Assembly: GCA_033980235.1 (NCBI GenBank)
Contig: CM067075.1
Coordinates: 29,877,385 to 29,941,384 of the forward strand
Reading direction: 5' to 3'
From: Diadema setosum
Taxonomy: Eukaryota; Echinodermata; Echinoidea; Diadematoida; Diadematidae
DNA: 64,000 nt
The notes under the pieces were generated by a model. The model saw nothing but the letters and a program-made list of their open reading frames with translations. It had not been told where the DNA came from and did no database searches. The translations under genes and the position numbers were made by a program. Numbering within the stretch: the first letter of the stretch is position 1; the number at the start of each line of letters is the position of its first letter. Below are positions 11,440 through 22,781 of this stretch, piece by piece.

Positions 11440-13080
11440 CGTGTGTGTGTGCGTGCATGTGTGTATGTGTGTGTGTGCGTGTGTGTGTGTGTGTGTACAT
11501 AAAACCTTCAATGACATTACCTTTTTTTCTTTCTTTCTGGTTTTGTTATTGTTATAGTTCATTCATTCATGTATCTGTCATGTTGAATGCATTCAGCCCG
11601 TCTCAACAAAAACCTAAAGTGGTGGAGTAATGAATTCTGGCTTGAAATATCATTTATGTGGATTTTCTGCTTTGTTTGTCAAACTTGCTTTAAAACAAAA
11701 CAAAACAAATAGGAATCAGTCAAATGGCTGTGAGGTACATACAGTTGTGAGGATGTTTCTCCCAAAGTCACCTTCTTCCAAGAGTAGTCCTTTTGGAGAC
11801 CCCAGAAAGTCTAGCAGAATGGGCAGATGTATTTCAGTGACAGATACATAAAATTAAAATGTTAAACACAACGTAAGGCAAAATGGGATGAAGCTTCTTT
11901 TTTTTTAGCAAATCTGTTACATATCGAGCAAAACCCCTATCGAAATAAAACATTGTATACCGATAATTATGTTGTCTCAAAGGCAATGGCTTTCTAGTTT
12001 TACCTAATATATTTCCCTACTTTCTTTACCCTGTCCGTATAACTCAGTTTAGTATGAATAATGATTTAACCATATTTTGGGTGATGTTACCGTCCGTCAG
12101 TAGTTTACTTCTCTACTCATGGTCGCTCTTTCTGCTGCCCAGTTTCGATCTTCATCTAGAATGATAAGTTCACTCGAATCAACTATTATTATTGTAATCA
12201 GCATCATCGTATTTCTCTTCATCAGGACAACTCGTATTGTTTTCGTCTGTTCGTTCTTGATTAACTTAGGCCAACTAGATATCAAGTATATCTTGTACAA
12301 CAATCAGGATTGCTTTATCTCATCCACAGTCTTTTAGAATAAACAAAGTCGTGAATTCTATTTCAAAGATGTTCACTTTCCACAGACGAGGCCCCATCTT
12401 TATCCGTTTTGCTTCGGTACGGTGAAGACGATCATCGCACTGTTGATATTGACAGGCAAGAAAATCCTTTTTTTTTCTCACAGTGGATATAGACTGTTTA
12501 TGCCTGAATCTATGTTGATTATCACTTTTCTAATATCAAAATCCATACACGACTTCACGTTTGTTGGTCCCATATCGCCTAAATAGGTGGTTGTGCTTAT
12601 GGTATTGATATCAATAATCGTTCAAATAATAATCTGGCATGATTTGATGCACAATTAAAAATTTTTTGAGGCACATGTAAGTGTTGCATGTAATTATACA
12701 AACACATGTAACAATAAATCACCCGTTAAGTTCAAGGTGAATTATGCGATGACAACTGTGAAAGTGTGTGTCTATGCATGTAGCCTCTAGATGATTTTCT
12801 CCCCAAGATTCAGTTTTGTAAACCCACTGGTCTCAGTGCGTTAACTTGTGCACACTTGCTTTGCACAAGGTCTAAGAACCTATTATTTGGCTACAAAATC
12901 ATGTTGTGGGAAAAGTTGTTTTTACAATTTACAATAATGCTTTTTGTTACCAGTGGCGTTAAAAAAAGTCTATGGAGACTTCTTTTCCTTTGCATGTCTT
13001 TTGGCAGTGTCTCATTTATCCTTACTCCATTTCTTACTTCTTCAACTAAACCTTGAAATCCTTGTGATTGCCAACAACAG
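10441..13080. other. Unannotated sequence with one GT microsatellite
   Basis: No exon with recognisable protein similarity was seen. The longer open frames at 11257-11630 derive from the GT/CA tract, and those at 12097-12337 overlap on both strands without a domain. It may be intergenic or part of an upstream intron of the EGF-FAMeT gene, whose signal-peptide exon was not found. Confidence 0.4.
11403..11497. repeat. (GT)n microsatellite
   Basis: Imperfect GT dinucleotide tract with occasional C and A interruptions. Confidence 0.95.
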
Positions 13081-13296
13081 ACATGATTTTGGGAAGTTCA
13101 TCAGCTACTGCACGGCCTCGCCAGGAGAACCTAGTCCCGATATCAGACGTCCTAGAGAAAGGCATCAAGAACCCTTGTCGGAATATCATCGGAAAGAACG
13201 GAGAGGTCATAGAAACCTTTCAATATGAGATTACTCCACCCGTCGAAGTTCCCGGCATTCAGAGACATGTCGCATGCTTTCCCGCAGATTTTACTG
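13081..13296 (+). CDS. Candidate phase 1-1 exon, unidentified module
   Basis: An open stretch of 72 codons between an acceptor (CAACAACAG) and a donor (ACTG followed by GTACGAG). It begins and ends in phase 1, the same phase class as the EGF exons downstream, so it could join the exon at 16625 in frame. The translation includes NPC early and ACFPADFTG at the end, reminiscent of the first and last parts of an EGF module, but the intervening cysteines are missing. It may be a degenerate EGF-like exon, an unrelated extracellular module, or chance. An IIGKNGEVI stretch resembles a KH-domain loop, but nothing else supports a KH fold. The acceptor has only a moderate pyrimidine tract. Confidence 0.3.
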
Positions 13297-13339
13297 GTAC
13301 GAGATGAAAATTAAAATGTCTTAATTTTCTAATTCGAAA

Positions 13340-13800
13340 TGTATTGACATCTAGGGGTGCATTTATCATCTCTTTTTCTTGGCAGAAACAGGTTTTCCAA
13401 ACAGCTTTCAAGGAATTTTTACGAGTTGATAAACGCAAAGCTGTATTGAAAGCCCTTTTGGAAAGCCTTTTCGAAAGCCGCAAATTTGTGGCTTTCCAAA
13501 CAGGTTTCCTAAACAGGTTTTCAGAAACCTTTTGTAAAAGCCTTTTGAAGTTGATAAACGCAAAGATGTTTTGAAACTGCTTTGTAGTATTCTACTGCAG
13601 TTACGAACAATGCACACCTTACATGACCTCTTCTCCTCGGGTCGAATTGCACAATGCAGGAGCTGTGCAGTGACAGGCCAGTTATCGTGTTCGCGAAGAG
13701 TTGATAAACGCAACAATTTTGGAAGCCGTTTCTAAAGGGCTTTGGAAACGGCTTTTGAAAGCCGTTTAAACAGGGGAAAATTGATAAACGCAGCCTAGGA
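13340..13800. repeat. Palindrome-rich repeat with GTTGATAAACGC motif
   Basis: GTTGATAAACGCAA or close variants occur at about 13428, 13550, 13700 and 13778, separated by inverted AAAGCC / GGCTTT blocks. Short open frames on both strands follow from this structure. It is probably a non-autonomous element or a decayed cluster of them; ends are not defined. Confidence 0.5.
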
Positions 13801-14546
13801 TAACCAGTTGTATAAAGCATTAGCCGCGAACCCATAGAACCACTTTGAAGTAAGAAATCATCCGCCACCTGACCATGCGCATCTTAATGTGTACATACAG
13901 ATGTTTCGAAAATGATGATTGCATAATCATGCATTGTCAATGAAAAAAGAATTGTGTTTCTAATTCCCGTCTTATTTGGGTAATGCGCAATTTCAATCGG
14001 AAACGTCTTTGAATAAACGCCGATGATGAGCAGCATGCAGACTTCAGAACATGACTAATTTCGTGTCATTGGACTGGAAATTACCGATTCGCTCGCAATC
14101 GCTCACACATTAAAGACCTTGCCGAATAGTAAGACATACATATCTTCTTCCCTTTCTATCTGTTTTTACTCTGGAAAAATATGCGGAAAAGGTAGGAAAT
14201 GATGCTACAAATCATAATCGATTAACTAAAAAGTTATTTTCCTCTTTCAAAGTACTTGTATTTCGCTAATGAAAATGTCTGAACAATGATATACGAATAC
14301 ATATTCCACAACTGCACATTAGTTATTGCATTTTCCTCGATTTAAAACAATTCTTATCTTATGCGCATTTGGTTTACAGATTTGTAAAAGCTGCGTTGTG
14401 TTTTGCCCCGGCTTGCCGGCGGCGGAGATCATACGATCAAAGCAGGGAAGAATGCTTAAAATATTTTGGTGATACTTATGACTGTCCATGTGTAGTAGGT
14501 TCATGCTTGCACAGAGCCCCCGATATGCAATGCTGTTCTCTCTATA
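13801..14546. other. No confident gene
   Basis: Contains a cysteine-rich open frame (about 14382-14551) that runs into the MITE terminus. It is not accepted as a gene. The rest is AT-rich unannotated sequence. Confidence 0.4.
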
Positions 14547-15940
14547 TGTGACCCTGCATCACAAAACCAACAAAAAGTCGCCAGATATGGATTTTTAGTT
14601 GAGAGCAGATTCTTAAAGAGCAGACTCTAAGCTTTAAAATGATGTATAGCTCAACTCAAATGGACTCTCCTAACCTATCTAAATACTAGAAAGAAAGCAC
14701 ACACTCTGGAAAAATGTGAACTGAGAAAAGAGGCTCCGAAGTACAGGGTCTATTCTGTTCAAGCGCTTAATCTTTACCAAGCCATGCTAGCTGTGCAATG
14801 AAAGGGACGAAACACAGGATATTAACCACTGAAGAAACAACAATGAAGGGATTATCAGATTAAGCTAAAATTAAACATGTTCTATCAACACATTCTGTCC
14901 ATGATCAATGCCAACTTTCAAATCAGTATTAAAAGTTACTCTGTCAAAAGTTTTTGGACATGAAAGTGAAGAGTGTGTAAAGGATTTAAGGAAATGAAAA
15001 GGGGACTCTAAGACCTATCTGATCATTCTATTCTCCCCCGAAAATGGGTTGTAGAAAAACTGCTGAAAACACACTTTTCCATTCATGTTATGATCCCAAA
15101 CTTACAAATGTGACCGTGCATCTCAAAACGAACATAAGTCGCACACACTGATTTTGCGTGAGGACTGAAAATAAGTGAAATGGGTCAACCTAGCCGAACT
15201 TGACTTTTTCATATTTTTCGAAAGAGCGAGTCTTCTTTTACATTATGCTAGAATGTGGTATCATAAAACAGGCAGGAAAGTGCGGTTTTTGTTAGCAGTT
15301 TATCTAGAACATTTTTGGTAGAATAGTGTGATTAGGTGTGTCTTTAGAATCCCTTTTTCATTTCTGAAAAACCTTGTCCACACTCTTCACTTTAAACTCT
15401 AATAAGTTTTGAAAGGATAGTGCTACTGCTTTGAAAGTTGGCATTAATTATGGACAGAATGTGTTAATGAGGCATGCTTAATTTCAGATTAATCTGATAA
15501 TCCCTTCATTGTTGTTACTCTGGTGGTTTACTTCCTGTTTTTTGTCCCATTCATCGCGCACCCAGCACGGTTTGGTAAAGATTAAGCGCTTGAATAGACA
15601 CTGTACTTCAGAGCCTCTTTTCTCAGTTCACACTTTTCCTGACTTTGTGCTTTCTTTCCAATATTTAGATAGGCTAGGAGAGTCCATTTGATTTGAGTTA
15701 TACATCATTTTAAAGCTTAAAGTCTGCTCTTTCAGAATATGGTCTTAACTAAAAATTCATGTCTGGCGACTTTTTGTTTGTTTTGAGGTGCAGGGTCACA
15801 AATGATGTAGAAGAAGGAAAGCTCTTTCAGAAAATATGGACAAGTCAAGATTGACTTGGTTGACCCATTTCACCTTCTTGGAGTCCTCAAGTAATATCAA
15901 GGGGTGCGACTTTTTGTTCGTTTTTTGATGCACGTTCTCA
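14547..15940 (+). mobile_element. TGTGACC-family MITE, copy B, interrupted by copy C
   Basis: Left part 14547-15108 and right part 15801-15940 together form one plus-oriented member of the family. The break falls at the equivalent of a continuous position in copy A (the CCAAATTTTGGCATAATG region). The right terminus is decayed (GCACGTTCTCA). The interruption is a complete copy in the opposite orientation. Confidence 0.85.
15109..15800 (-). mobile_element. TGTGACC-family MITE, copy C, nested in copy B
   Basis: 692-bp full-length member, minus orientation relative to copy A, starting TGTGACCGTGCATCTCAAAAC and ending TTTGAGGTGCAGGGTCACA. Its internal sequence is closer to copy A than the host copy B is, consistent with later insertion. 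Flanking bases are AAA on the left and AAT on the right. Confidence 0.9.
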
Positions 15941-16624
15941 TATAAGGGGGGGGGGGTCATTTATCATTTCTTGACTGTCAATTAATAAAACCGCGCTCTA
16001 AAAGCATTGGTTGGGATAAACGCTTTACTATCTTTAACCGGTCTTAAATTTGTTGCCTTTGATTTTTGGTTTAATGTGCAAATGCTATGCAAGAGCAATA
16101 TCTCTCTATATACACATGAACCAGTGCTACTAACGATTCTGACTATGAATATTATACATAATATAATATATCATAGTGTGCGAGAGATCGTTCCTGCCAG
16201 AAACGTTCGAGGTCCCTCATTGTGGATAGTATAATATAAATAGAGAGAGAGAGGGAGACTACCACATTGTCTGACCAATGATAATGTTATTATTTTCTTT
16301 CATTAGTAGGATGATTCATCGATACTACTTCATTAACGTGGTTTGCACTTAGCAAGATATATTACTTAACATGTGTTACACTCTCAGTTATCAATATTTG
16401 ATATGTCTATGGATCATTATTGTGTCCATTCGGTTCTAGGTCGGGTTATGTATCTTTTATGCAGGGCCCTGAAATTAAGAGCTAATGCAATAACTGTATT
16501 TCGCTTTGGTTCAAAGCTGCCTGCTTTTGCGCCTTAGTATATGCATTACTTTACATCATGTGGTTTTAGTTTAATTACTAATTTAGTCAAGCTTAATTTA
16601 TCTATTTTTTTTTTCATTTTACAG
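15941..16624 (+). other. Sequence leading to the first EGF exon
   Basis: Non-coding, with a short GA tract at about 16237-16258. It ends in a pyrimidine tract and the acceptor TTTTACAG at 16617-16624. No earlier exon of the gene could be recognised. Confidence 0.5.
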
Positions 16625-16741
16625 ATGATATTGATGAATGTGATAGTAATCCGTGTCAAACCGGAGGAACGTGTCAAGACGCATTGAGGAGGTACTCGTG
16701 TATGTGTTCTCCGGGTTATCATGGGTCGGAATGCCAGACGG
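16625..16741 (+). CDS. Calcium-binding EGF exon 1
   Basis: 117-bp phase 1-1 exon encoding one complete EGF module. It opens [11 protein letters not shown], followed by GGTC, a YSCMC core and GYHGSEC, giving six cysteines in the EGF spacing. The DIDEC start and the aromatic in YSC fit the calcium-binding subtype. Acceptor TTTTACAG and donor G/GTGAGT are canonical. It is one codon longer than the other three EGF exons. The next recognisable exon is almost 6 kb away, across an intron filled with mobile DNA. Confidence 0.85.
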
Positions 16742-17164
16742 GTGAGTCGCGGATACGGAAAGAAGCAAATTAAGATATTTGAGAAGTTTGATAAAGAAAA
16801 CAAACACTTGTTCAACTGATTTTCAATCCTGTTATGCAGAAAATACGTATTTTTAAGCATATTTTAAGCATATTTCTTTCACTCACACTCGAGAAATACT
16901 AGTACAGGGTGAGTTAGAAAAGATATCCCAGGGTTTTGACATTATCTGACATTGTTTGACATCTAATCATGGGTTGTTGTTGTTGTTTTTTTTTATATAA
17001 GTCTTGGTAGAGTTATTCTGCCAGCAAACTTTTGGTACTCTTTCCACTTGGATCTTTGTCTGCATGACTATAAAATCAATATCAAACAATCTTTAGAAGA
17101 CTGTAAAATCTCATTTGCATTATGTGGCTGGGTGAAGATTATAACAGATTTTGAAAGAAAGCAT
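16742..17164 (+). other. Intron sequence, nothing recognised
   Basis: AT-rich intronic DNA between the EGF exon and a MITE fragment. A thymine run lies near 16985. No feature was identified. Confidence 0.5.
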
Positions 17165-17360
17165 AAGTGACCCTGCATCACAAAACCAACAAAAAGTCGC
17201 CAGATATGGATTTTTAGCTAAGGGCAAATTCTGAAAGAGCACACTCTAAGCTTTAAAATGATGTATAACTCAGTTCAAATCGACTCCCCTAACCTATCAA
17301 AATACTGGAAAGAAAACACACACTCTAGAAAAGTGTGAACTGATAAAAAGAGGCTCTGAA
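17165..17360 (+). mobile_element. TGTGACC-family MITE, copy D (5' fragment)
   Basis: About 195 bp matching the first part of copies A to C (GACCCTGCATCACAAAACC onward) and stopping abruptly at the GAGGCTCTGAAG position, where the minisatellite-ended element begins. Confidence 0.8.
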
Positions 17361-18012
17361 GGGGGTCATCCCATGAGACCGACACCCACGAGTCATACGG
17401 TCCACGAGACCGACATCAAAAATAGATCCATGAATCATACAGCCCATGAGTTCGACAATACGCACAAAAGGCTCAGGAGACCAACACTAAGCAGAGAAAG
17501 CCCTCGAGACCGACAGTACACAATAAAGGCTCTCGAGACCGACAGTACACAACAGAGGCTCACGCGACCGACACTATAGACAAAGAAGGCTCATGAGACC
17601 GACACTAGGCAAAGAAGGCTCACGAGACCGACACTAGGCAAAGAAAACCCACGAGACCGACACTAGGCAAAGAAGGCTCACGAGACTGACAGTAAGCAAA
17701 GAAAGCCCAAGAGACCGACAGTACACAATAAAGGCTTACGAGACCGACAGTACACAGAAGAGGCTCACGAGACCGACACTAGACAAAGAAGGCTCACGAG
17801 ACCGACACTAAGCAAAGAAAGCCCACGAGACCGTCACGACACAATAAAGGCTCACGAGACCGACAGTACGCAAAAGAGGCTCACGCGACCGACACTAGAC
17901 AAAGAAGGCTCATGAGACCGCCACTAGGCAAAGAAGGCTCACGAGACCGACACCAGGCAAAGAAAACCCACGAGACCGACACTAGGCAAAGAAGGCTCAC
18001 GAGACCGACGGG
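17361..18012 (+). repeat. 29-bp minisatellite, unit GGCTCACGAGACCGACACTA...
   Basis: About 22 head-to-tail units of close to 29 bp (GGCTCACGAGACCGACA, then CTAGGCAAAGAA or GTACACAATAAA variants). Variant units alternate in blocks, implying higher-order duplication. Units are contiguous without unique spacers, so this is not a CRISPR array. It forms the left end of the foldback-like element. Confidence 0.9.
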
Positions 18013-19275
18013 ATTAACAGCGCCATCTACATGTCAATTACCTGTGACACAGGGTGTTCCATGAAGTGAAAAATTACATACTGGCGGGTGTAATTTCGTC
18101 ATGCTATCGAGCGAGAGATTGTATCTACATAATAATTATCAACGACATGAAGTAACTATGTATTTCTACACGTGTGGCTTTTAGATGACAGTTCTGTCAC
18201 GCTACGGGGAGCGACATTGTTACCAATGTATTTCTTTTTTAAATAAAAAAAATTTACCAATTCATCTCTTTTTTTAGACAAAAAATGTTACCAATTTATC
18301 TCTTTTTTTTTAAATAGAATTGTCCAATTCATGGGGACCCCTCCCCCGAAAAAAAAAAGTATGAGGACAAGAACAATGTATGATTTGATTTTAGATGCCA
18401 TCGTGCTATTTTTAATAGGCTTTTCCAATTTTGTAGATAGACGGTGGACAGGGTGTATTTTTTTTTTTGCCTTCTTCTTTCTCGCTTCACTAGTTAAGTA
18501 TTCCTTAATAGATATCCTATCCTCCTGCTTAAACCCGCCTGCTTAGATTCAATTTGTATTTTTTTTTTCTGTAGCTATAATGCATGACATTTCAAAGTAT
18601 GAAAACGTTTTATATCGCAGCGATTCACCTCGATTTGTGGCTTGTATTTGTAAAATTATTCTCCTCAAAACGGTACATTTTTCATAAAATAGAATAGCTC
18701 TTTTCATGGATGCATCTTCTTTTACCGAATCCTTAAAGCTACTTTAATAGACGATTACATCATTTTCTGTGAATTCACACTAAATCAGCACCTTTGCAGA
18801 TGACTACTCCCCTTCCATATCATGTAAACAAGGGTGCACTGCAACATTGACCATTTTGTGAAATTTATGCTTTTAAAGTTCATTTCACACCTGGGTATTA
18901 TTTTAGTTGGTTGATCTGAATGTCGACATCACTTTATTTTATCTTATTTTTGGGCAGGTGTATACCGGTATAAATGCTTTGCGGAAAGGGAAACGAGGGT
19001 GTTTTGGCATTTTGGTTTTTTTTACTGAATTTTGTTTATTTTTTCACAAACACTCACACGTGCAAACACAATTAAAAATCTTGAACAGTTCAGAGGGCGA
19101 GGGAGGGCAATTGACGGGGTACTCCCCTAGCAACTCTCCTTTTCCATCTCTCATATCTTCCTTATGCAATTATCTGGACACCCTATACAATTAGTTGGTC
19201 TATAGGTGGCGCTGTTCATCCTGTCGATCTCGTGGGCCTTCTTTACCTAGTGTCGGTCTCGTGAGCCTCTTTAAA
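17361..19275. mobile_element. Foldback-like element with minisatellite terminal repeats
   Basis: The inner edge of the 29-bp array reads CGAGACCGACGGGATTAACAGCGCCATCTA (17999-18030, split here for description as CGAGACCGAC plus GGATTAACAGCGCCATC). About 1.2 kb away, 19200-19262 carries the inverse with nearly the same order: GGCGCTGTTCATCC, then GTCGATCTCGTGGGCC and GTGTCGGTCTCGTGAGCC. So the element has inverted ends built from the same tandem unit, about 22 units on the left and two on the right. The inner part has no recognisable transposase. It inserted into, or beside, MITE copy D. Confidence 0.6.
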
Positions 19276-19778
19276 ATATAAAATGAGAACGAATTTAGTA
19301 TTTCTCTATAGTCTTACCCATGCACTTTACGCTCCATCGAATGTGTATTACATTTTTTTTTTATACTACTACTACTTCTACTGCTACTACTACTACTACT
19401 AATAATAATAATAAGGACATTTATAATATTATATTGCGCAGGTACTATAATAATATACTCTACTGCGCATTACAAAATGACATGCATACAAGAAATTCAA
19501 ACAGAAAATACATTACTTCAAGAGATGACTTGATATTGTACTTGGGTGTGGAGAGGTGTTTGAATGTTAATTTGATGTCTTTTTTTTTCTGTAAATCTTA
19601 TAAGCATTGCTTTATCATAAATATCTTCTTAACATAACCCAGTAAGTCATGAATATCGCTGAACAGCGACAGCGTAACCACAGTTTGTCTATTCCATGAC
19701 TGCAAGTAATATTTTCTTACTCTAATGTTTAACTTTTCGATCTATATTGTATTTTATTTGTGGTATAGTGATGTTATA
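19276..19778 (+). other. Intron sequence with short trinucleotide tract
   Basis: Contains a TACTACTAC/AATAATAAT tract at about 19362-19412. Nothing else was recognised. Confidence 0.5.
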
Positions 19779-20097
19779 TGTGACCCTGCACCACAAAACA
19801 CACAAAAAGTCGCCATACATGAAATTTTATTTGAGAGCATATTCTGAAAGAGCAGACTTTAATCTTTAAAATGATGTATTACTCAAATCAAATGGACTCT
19901 CCTAACCTATCTAAATATTGGAAAGAATGCACACACTCAGAAAAAGTGTGAACTGAGAAAAGAGGCTCTGAAGTAAAGTGTCTATTCAAGCGCTTAATCT
20001 TTATCAAGCCGTGCTGGTTATGCGATGAATGGGACAAAAAACAGGATGGAAACCACCGGAGTAACAACAATGAGGGGATTATCAGACTAAGCTGAAA

Positions 20098-20174
<77 letters not shown>

Positions 20175-20234
20175 TATAATATTAATAATAATAATAATAT
20201 TACTAATAATGACAATAATGATAATATCATTAAC

Positions 20235-20289
<55 letters not shown>

Positions 20290-20424
20290 TTAATAATGAT
20301 AAGGCCTTATTTACCCAGGGTAGCCAAGTCAAGATCGGCACGGTTGACCCATTTCACCTATTTTCAGTCCTCCCACAAAATCAGTGTGTGCTACTTTTTG
20401 TTCGTTTTGTGATGCACGGTCACA
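19779..20424 (+). mobile_element. TGTGACC-family MITE, copy E, with internal (AAT)n replacement
   Basis: Left end TGTGACCCTGCACCACAAAAC and right end GTTTTGTGATGCACGGTCACA match the family. The middle third seen in copy A is replaced by an AAT microsatellite at about 20097-20303. Confidence 0.85.
20097..20303. repeat. (AAT)n microsatellite inside MITE copy E
   Basis: Long AAT tract with later interruptions. The apparent protein here is a poly-asparagine artefact. Confidence 0.95.
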
Positions 20425-21229
20425 TACATTCTTTACATTTATGACGTGTATTCATATCTGAGTTGCACAAACAAAATTCAGACTTCAAGTTCAAAATTGG
20501 ATATATCTTTTATTATTGTAAAGTAAATTAAAGGATTACGATTTTTTTCACAACTTGTACGTCATTCAATTTCAGTTTTCCCCAGTGTACAATGTAAGAC
20601 AGTCCAAAATGTGATAACCTTGCTGTCATAATACACTGACTTAGCAGGGATCGTAAGAGAAAACCAAATTGTCCATAATTATTCATAGCAATCTGTAACT
20701 ATCCGTAACTATCCGAAAAATGCACAACTCTCCGCAAGTGTCCAGAACTATTATGTGCCAATTCGTAAGAATATCCGCAAGTGGACGAAAGTATTCGCAT
20801 CTGGTCGTATCTGTCCGTATCGCCCGCATTTTTTTGCCCGCATGTTTTGTACAAATTTCTGGTGACGGCAAAGGATCCGCGGTGGTCCGCGGAAAAAATG
20901 ACTTTTTTGGACGTAACGCCAGACGCAGAGCATTACGTGACTGGGGCTTTACAACAGAACACCTGTGGACATACGGAAGACAGTGCTCTTCTTTGTGTAG
21001 CGGTTAGTTTCGATTCAGAAGTATAGGGATATAACAACGAGACCAAATTGGTTAAAAATTCATTTATTATGACTAAGCTACTCATTTGGAAATGCTATCA
21101 TAGCTTGATAAGCATATCTATGCCCGACAAACAAACTGACACCAAAAAGGTTTTGCCACCTCAGGTGGTACCAATAACCCATTTATCGGATCTTGGCCCA
21201 TGGACTAAGCAGACTGTAATACCAAAGAG
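20425..21229 (+). other. Intron sequence with short degenerate TCCGTAACTA repeats
   Basis: About 20690-20830 repeats TCCGTAACTATCCG and CCGCAAGTGTCC with decay; a CCGCGGTGGTCCGCGG palindrome lies near 20877-20893. This is probably the end of a decayed repetitive element. No exon was seen. Confidence 0.4.
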
Positions 21230-22450
21230 GTGACTGAGCGATGCCCTGTCGATTTCCCGTCGGTCACCGGTCGATGTCAGGTTTTTAAAAAATTGCGAAA
21301 TATGGGGATCTTCTCAGCGCAGAGGCTGAGTAGTCATCGAGCGATGCCCCATTGGCAACTTGGCTATCACCCACCGGCCATCGGCCGATTTTAACGAAAA
21401 CGCTCAGCGACCGACGGGTAATCGATAGGTCATCTACCGGTGTCCTGTAAGCGTACCAGCGGCCGCCCGCCGGTCTCTGCCGGAAATTTCTTACGAGCTA
21501 CCTGGGTTTATTCATGTACACGTACCTATATGTGATTTGTGACGTGATAATCAATCAATTAATTAAGATAAAACTCGAGGATAAAGATTTAAGAGTTAAA
21601 ACACGAACTACCAAACCTCAGTTAATAATTATGTGAAACCACAGATAACTAGAAATTAGGATATCAAACAAAAGGGAGGAAAACCCAAGATGGAACAAAG
21701 ACCAGAATAGATTAGAATTTTCCAAAATATCTTTTTTGCTTCTTTATTTAATAGTATTTGTCTATTCCTATTTAATTTCATATTTTCATCTCCCCATCTC
21801 TTGTCATTCATGACTTCTTCATTCAATAGGCCTTTAATAAAATTAATGATAAGGTTACCAAACCGTATATTACTAAGTCTACATATCGACACTAGCTTTT
21901 AGCTTTCATCTCTTTTGCCCCAAAGTGGTTGTCCCTGTCTTCCATGTCCCTCATGTTGGTTGCCGAGATGCTGAGATTTTGGTGAAGTTTCCTTGCCTCT
22001 ATCCCTCTCCTTGCTTCTTCCACATTGCCCTGGCTTCTTTTTCCCCATCCAGTCCTTGGTTTCCATCAGTGCTTCTGTCATTTTTATCTTTATAATAATT
22101 TTCAATCCCTAAATCGCTCGACGGCGACCGCTTGATCTATTCCCTTGGATTTCTTCTGTTCTTTTGTCATTTTTGTCTCTGTCATTTTTGTTCTCTAAAT
22201 CGCTCGGCGACGACTGCTCGATTAGGTCAGTGCCTGGGTGGTTGCCGCTCGGATACCGAGCGTATTTTGGGCAGCGAGTGAAAACTGGTCGGTCGCCGCT
22301 GAAATTTTTACTCCGCGTTAAAACTTTAGCGGCGACCGACCAAGGCCCTAAGAATCAGTGGTGCCTGGTCGGTCACTGGTCGGTCACTGGTCGTTGTCCG
22401 ACCGAAATTGGCTAAAAACTCGCCGACCGGTCGCCAAGCAGGCTGATTTT
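21230..22450. mobile_element. Probable non-autonomous element, GC-rich CGACCGACC ends
   Basis: Both flanks (21230-21490 and 22105-22450) are unusually GC-rich for this intron and reuse CGGTCACCGGTCG, GCGACCGACC and ATCGCTCGGCGAC motifs in direct and inverted order, around an AT-rich centre. This suggests a long-terminal-repeat or foldback-like non-autonomous element, but exact ends and target duplication could not be set. Confidence 0.4.
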
Positions 22451-22667
22451 GGGGGTTGTGACCGTAGCCTTAGAAAACAAAAAAGAAAGATCGTGCTGAA
22501 TTCAATTGGAACAAATTATTTTTAATTCAAAAAAGTAAAATATCAAATTTTTCTATGGCGCTATACGAGGAAGCCACAAATTTGTAAGTTTTTGCGTACC
22601 TTTGCTAGTGTTTCCTAATACTTTCTGATATCAATTTACCTCATGTCATTATTCCTTTACTTTACAG

Positions 22668-22781
22668 ATATCGATGAGTGTGACAGCAATCCGTGTCTTA
22701 ACGGAGGAATGTGTCAGGATGCAGTCAACATGTACTCATGCCTTTGTTCACCGGGTTTTAATGGGTCGAACTGCCAGGCAG
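22668..22781 (+). CDS. Calcium-binding EGF exon 2, splice donor lost
   Basis: 114-bp phase-1 exon encoding [20 protein letters not shown] and GFNGSNC, with six cysteines intact. The acceptor TTTACAG is good. At the 3' end the expected G/GTGAGT is replaced by G/GGAAGT: aligned to the exon at 23425 (CCAGACGG then GTGAGTTGGG), this exon reads CCAGGCAG then GGAAGTTGGG. Without a donor, translation would run on for a few codons to TAA at about 22803. Skipping the exon would keep frame because flanking junctions are all phase 1. The module is intact at protein level, so loss of splicing appears recent, or it may serve as an alternative terminal exon. Confidence 0.75.

Noticed and set aside
13160..13250. 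KH RNA-binding domain (IIGKNGEVI)
   Set aside because: Only the GxxG-like loop matches; no helix-strand context follows, and the exon phases fit an extracellular gene better.
14369..14551. Cysteine-rich small protein or exon (CFAPAC...DCPCVVGSC)
   Set aside because: Short, no matching cysteine framework recognised, no donor site, and its end runs into a MITE terminus.
17361..18012. CRISPR array
   Set aside because: Repeats are contiguous with no unique spacers, there are no cas genes, and the genome is eukaryotic.
20097..20444. Poly-asparagine protein
   Set aside because: Translation of an AAT microsatellite inside a MITE.
21899..22105. Minus-strand coding exon rich in Lys and Glu
   Set aside because: No domain, no splice phase match with neighbours, and it lies inside a probable non-autonomous element.
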